A stretch of 64,000 nt of DNA from positions 78,074 to 142,073 of the forward strand of contig QANZ01027579.1 in the NCBI GenBank assembly GCA_003254925.1. Direction: 5' to 3'. How positions within the stretch are numbered: the stretch's first letter is position 1; each line of letters begins with the position of its first letter. Of the stretch, positions 60,501-64,000 are shown one piece after another. Position numbers and translations under genes: made by a program. The notes beneath the pieces were generated by a model. It did no database searches. It was not told the origin of the DNA and saw only the letters and a program-made list of their open reading frames with translations. This DNA comes from Chamaecrista fasciculata. Taxonomy: Eukaryota; Streptophyta; Magnoliopsida; Fabales; Fabaceae.

Positions 60501-61397
60501 TCATCAGGTTGACCCAACCACTGGTGAGGTAGAAGATGACGGCGTTGAAGATGAATACCAGCTAGAGGATCTGGAGGTTGTTCCAGCAGATTACATGTTG
60601 AAAATAGGGGTGTCTAATTTTAGGAATGCATGGGAAAGCATGGGCCCTGATTGTGAGAGAGAGGATGAATATGGTCTTGGCCCTAGGGAGAGCTTAGCTG
60701 AAGCTGTAAATACTGTGATCAATCTTCTTGGCATGCAACCCTGTGAGGTAAGCCCTATGGGTCATTTGTTACTCTGTTAATATATATATTTAGACTGGTA
60801 TTGGTATAGTGATTGTATATTTCTCTTACAACATAGTTTCACTTGGGTTAAGGTTCTGCAAGAAGACCTGCGATCTTCTGTAATCTGTACCCATATAGCA
60901 TCATGTAACTGCTTTCCAGAACTTATTCATTAGAGATCATATAGTGAAAGTAGGTCGTCCAGATAAATTTTGGGTTTGAAATTAAATTATCAATCCATGG
61001 TATATGCACGTGCACACACCCGGGTTCACTAAAAAACAGAACAATCATAGAGTATCTTTGGTGTATGCTTGTAAATGAACTTTTCATTCGTTTATGAACT
61101 GATATTGTTTGAAAGCGGCATCTCAGTATGTATTGTTTGAACTTCTATTTCAAATTATAGCCTCACTAAAAACCAATTTGATGCATTTGCTTGAACGTGC
61201 AGGGCACAGAGGTGGTCCCACCCAATTCAAGGTCCCACGCATGCGTACTATCAGGTGTATACATAGGGAATGTGAGGGTGCTGGTGAAGTTGTCGTTCGG
61301 ACTTGATGGCCCGAAGGATGTGGCTATGAAATTAACTGTTAGATCCGAAGATGAAAACGTCAGTGATGCTATTCATGAGCTTGTGGCAAGCGGCTAG
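54591..61397 (+). CDS. COPG: Coatomer subunit gamma (gamma-COP)
   Basis: Subunit of the COPI coat that retrieves cargo from Golgi to ER; it forms part of the F-subcomplex and binds ARF1 and cargo. Eighteen coding exons: 54591-54636, 55109-55206, 55305-55355, 55467-55580, 55691-55891, 55975-56076, 57074-57181, 57262-57495, 58171-58421, 58546-58717, 58807-58962, 59079-59129, 59355-59495, 59567-59764, 59858-59989, 60074-60247, 60508-60747 and 61203-61397. All junctions are GT-AG and the sum is 887 aa, essentially the expected length. Residues ~20-540 are the adaptin-type HEAT-repeat trunk ([45 protein letters not shown]). A Lys/Pro-rich hinge (~576-640) leads to the C-terminal appendage with its platform subdomain (~642-887). 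The start [11 protein letters not shown] fits plant orthologues. A 179-bp duplication lies in intron 6. Confidence 0.97.
56354..56710. repeat. Tandem duplication (2 x ~179 bp) in gamma-COP intron 6
   Basis: The segment starting GGGTACACATTTCTTTCC is repeated after 179 bases (56354-56532 and 56533-56710) with only a few differences, for example TTGTTAGAATC against TTGTAGAGTC. It is wholly intronic and recent-looking. Confidence 0.92.
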
Positions 61398-61871
61398 TAA
61401 ATTCAGCGAAGTCAAGCAAATGTTGACTTAATCCGGCCCTTATTTTTGTTACAGAGAATATGATTTTTTTTGTTGTTGTTGTTTCTGAATGAGAGAGATT
61501 GGAGTTAAAAGAGCCAGCCACTTAGATAGACATTTTTGTGTGTAAAGAGTTGCAATATAGTACACTCGGCCTCGATGTGCACTTCCTTTGTCCATTCTCG
61601 TTAGACACTAGACATGATACTTTAAGGTATCACTTTTGGCTTTTTTAGAGTAACCCTTGCTGCATCCTCATGATTATAATATACTATACCCCATTTTTCC
61701 TTGTAGCGAAACTAATATGAATTATTTTTAGGCTTTGCCTTGTGTGAACTCGGTGAACTGGATATTTGCTTAATGCTCAAAATGACATTTGTTTCTGTTG
61801 ATACTTCTCTAATTTGTGTTTCAAAATGTATGCTTTTTGTGATTCATGATCGTCATGAACGAAGTTTATTA
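61398..61871 (+). other. gamma-COP 3' UTR and short spacer
   Basis: T-rich sequence with AATAT/ATAAT-type signals follows the stop codon. No separate gene. Confidence 0.4.
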
Positions 61872-62272
61872 GAGTGTGTTTGAATGAGGTAAAATTTAAA
61901 GGAAAAATAATAATATAAAATATTTAAAGTATTTTAAAATTTAATTTATTATTTGAATAGACAAATATTAATAATTTAATTCCCATAATAATTTGAAGAA
62001 GTATTCTTTAATGGAATTTACAATATCGCACTTAAAAGTGGTAGAATTTGTAAAAAAAATTTAGCTTGGTTCTCACTCTTTTTTCACAACAAGCACCAAC
62101 TTTTCATTCTCCTTCAACACAAAGTTCTAAATTCATTAGACCAAGAACTAATTTAAATTTCTAATTGATATCCAAATAAAATATTTTAAATGATCAGAAT
62201 AGAATTGGGGATAATTGAGATCCTTTTTATTTCAAATGTATGGAATTTGAAACTTTATAATCCAAACACAGC
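61872..62272. mobile_element. PIF/Harbinger-type MITE between gamma-COP and AGB1
   Basis: The left end GAGTGTGTTTGAATGAGG and right end AATCCAAACACAGC are imperfect inverted repeats. TTA flanks both sides (61869-61871 and 62273-62275), and the match extends to TTAGAG. Length about 400 bp, AT-rich and non-coding. Confidence 0.62.
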
Positions 62273-62840
62273 TTAGAGCCGAAAATATAGAAAATGTCTA
62301 ACCAAAAATAGTAGCCAAAAAAAAAAAATAGTAGCCTGGAGACAATGTTCAGTCAGATATTTAAGCTAAATCTACTAACTTTTCTGATAACAAATAAGAC
62401 ATGACAACTTTATTTTTCAACTTTTTATTTCCTGCTACATCAACGTACGAACCTTTTCTTCACAGTTCATAGCACAAGTTGAAAAGACATGAAATGAAGG
62501 TCAATTTAAGTTATAAACATCCTCATATTGATACTAAAACAGCAATTATATCAGGCGCTATACTGAGGAGAGAAGAAAATATCCAGTCCTTCATTTTGAT
62601 AAACGTACAGGTACCGTAGTGGTTAATACAATGGAAACACTAGATCACACACTGGACAATTGGACACGAGGATAAACAAACTTCTGCACTATTTCAAATA
62701 GTAAAGTGTATAACCTTTGACTCCCACGCAATTCATCTCCAAATTAACCATCACAAGCATCGCGAAAGCTTTATAATGAACCTCAATGCCCTGCAAAGGT
62801 GAAGTGAAGTCAAGACGACAAGTCTTTGCTCCTCCATGGC
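62273..62840 (-). other. Probable AGB1 3' UTR and downstream DNA
   Basis: The sequence directly below 62841 should be the AGB1 3' UTR on the minus strand. No other gene is seen. Confidence 0.4.
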
Positions 62841-63534
62841 TCAAACCACCTTTCTGTGCCCTCCAAAGGCCCATATCTGCAAGAGAGCTTAAAACAAAGC
62901 TCAGACTTCATTTGCTCACAAGAGCATTATATAGCTATGTGACATAAACAAATAAAAGTAATTAGCAGACAAAAGACTACATCTGCTTTATATCAAGCTA
63001 ACAACCTAAGCTTTTCTAAGTAAAATATGCTGCTCAGATAATCCTAAGACAGACACCGAATCAAGTAACTAAAACTATTAGTTGTCATGTAGCACAAAGG
63101 ATAATGACGAATGTGATTTCAGAGCCAGGACATGACTCTAAAACTATTGTAAGTTCCATTTGAGAATTTTTCACTTCTGTAACTTAAGGTCCTCTACAAT
63201 TCCGATGTTTCAAAATTTGTAAGTTTAGGTCAACTGTCCATGTTAAATCTCTAATGGTCATTCCTAGGATTTCATTTCAATGTCAGACAATTCAATATTA
63301 TTCATCCATTTCTCCACAGACAAACATAAGCCATTCAAGGAATAACCATTAGAGAAGTCAGAGATGTGTGTGTATTGCATATCCTATAAGTGCAAAAATT
63401 AGGCTTAAATGCATTCTCACCTTTAAGTTTGAGTCCCAACTTCCTGTACACAAGGCACTTCCATCAGCTGACAAACCTAAACAGCTGATCTTGCTCTCAT
63501 GAGAGTTTTGAAGGGATCCTAAATCCAAGATCAC
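62841..63534 (-). CDS. AGB1: AGB1, heterotrimeric G-protein beta subunit, 3' end only
   Basis: The last two coding exons of the plant G-beta gene: 63421-63534 (38 codons) and 62841-62876 (12 codons with TGA), joined by a GT-AG intron. G-beta is a seven-bladed WD40 propeller that pairs with G-gamma at the plasma membrane to signal downstream of G-alpha and receptor kinases. The visible residues are the final blade: [18 protein letters not shown], then [25 protein letters not shown] and the C-terminus RKVV. This sequence is highly specific for AGB1. The remaining exons must lie beyond position 64000; 63535-64000 is intron. The gene is convergent with gamma-COP. Confidence 0.93.
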
Positions 63535-64000
63535 CTGCAATGACACAAGGAGGCAGTTTTAGTTAGTTTAGCAAAAGCCTTGCATGAGGCACTGGCAAGA
63601 GACAACAGACCCAATAACCCAAACCTTCCAAAGCTGGAAAGTCTAATATGCAACTATAATAATGAGGATAGATTACTCAAATGAGAAAAAAATAATATAT
63701 AATAACTTAGGAGAAAATAACATAATATCTACTAGTAATATATTAAACAAGATAATTAATTGCACATCTTAAAATATGGAGGTAAAGATAGTATATAATA
63801 CACAAGATCGATGGCTCATGAAAAGACACACGGCCCTTTCTCCATCTGAAGGATTTGAAAGATTTTACACATGAATCAAGTTGAACGTAAAACCTCAGAT
63901 CCGAAGAAGAATTAAAAGCAATATATATAATTTCTTATCAGAAATTAATAATGGCCTTTGTATGTGCAATAAAAAGTGCCTAGTTTTGTGTAGAAATTTG
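63535..64000 (-). other. AGB1 intron, running off the window
   Basis: AT-rich sequence between the acceptor at 63535-63536 and the window end. No exon-like sequence is seen in it. Confidence 0.6.

Noticed and set aside
61109-61306. 65-aa frame overlapping the last gamma-COP exon
   Set aside because: Different phase from the conserved exon 18 frame that gives the appendage C-terminus.

Overview
The window is nuclear DNA from a eudicot plant. Protein-coding genes are split by many short GT-AG introns, the products are plant-specific (CLPP6, BURP, organ-specific DUF2775 protein, PERK kinase, RABG3, AGB1), the intergenic DNA is very AT-rich, and the space between genes is full of short inverted-repeat transposons. 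I cannot name the species. A single N in a poly-C run at 37393 shows that this is an assembled draft.

Layout: (1) 1.3-4.4 kb, minus strand: CLPP6, a plastid Clp protease core subunit, nine coding exons, 274 aa. (2) 4.4-9.7 kb: intergenic DNA with a truncated LINE-like insertion (6613-7359) and a 1.26-kb long-TIR element (7389-8646). (3) 9.7-11.2 kb, minus strand: a two-exon BURP-domain gene with an acidic spacer, flanked closely on both sides by small transposons. (4) 11.3-27 kb: gene-free and transposon-rich: several 9-bp-TSD foldback elements, a LINE RNase H fragment, a 1.75-kb PIF/Harbinger-type element with a GC-rich core, a SINE-like inverted dimer, a hAT MITE with perfect TSD and a four-copy ~300-bp tandem array. 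(5) 27.26-27.76 kb, plus: a small secreted organ-specific (DUF2775) protein. (6) 32.3-38.2 kb, plus: SWI3D chromatin-remodelling subunit, seven coding exons, 1029 aa. (7) 40.7-44.1 kb, minus: Rab7-type GTPase RABG3, seven coding exons, 206 aa. (8) 47.5-52.4 kb, plus: proline-rich extensin-like receptor kinase (PERK), eight exons, 668 aa. (9) 54.6-61.4 kb, plus: coatomer gamma subunit, eighteen exons, 887 aa. (10) 62.8 kb to beyond the window end, minus: the last two coding exons of the G-protein beta subunit AGB1.

The exon models for CLPP6, SWI3D, RABG3, PERK and gamma-COP were assembled by hand. Each closes in frame and gives a protein of a length I would expect for its family. From memory, SWI3D, PERK5, gamma-COP and AGB1 are consecutive Arabidopsis loci (At4g34430 to At4g34460), so 32-64 kb looks like a conserved microsyntenic block, interrupted here by the Rab7 gene. 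The genes do not form an operon or one pathway; they are mostly housekeeping functions (plastid proteolysis, chromatin, vacuolar and Golgi traffic, wall sensing and G-protein signalling).

The most notable non-gene signal is a crowd of at least a dozen 250-1260-bp terminal-inverted-repeat elements. Most are flanked by 7-9 of 9 matching target duplications, the Mutator-type signature. They sit in promoters, just after a stop codon and in introns, including at least three in PERK introns. The most notable gene-level oddities are in RABG3: a GC-AG intron, and a duplicated splice acceptor that would give an isoform lacking the prenylation cysteines. I saw no CRISPR array, tRNA, rRNA, organellar or viral sequence.
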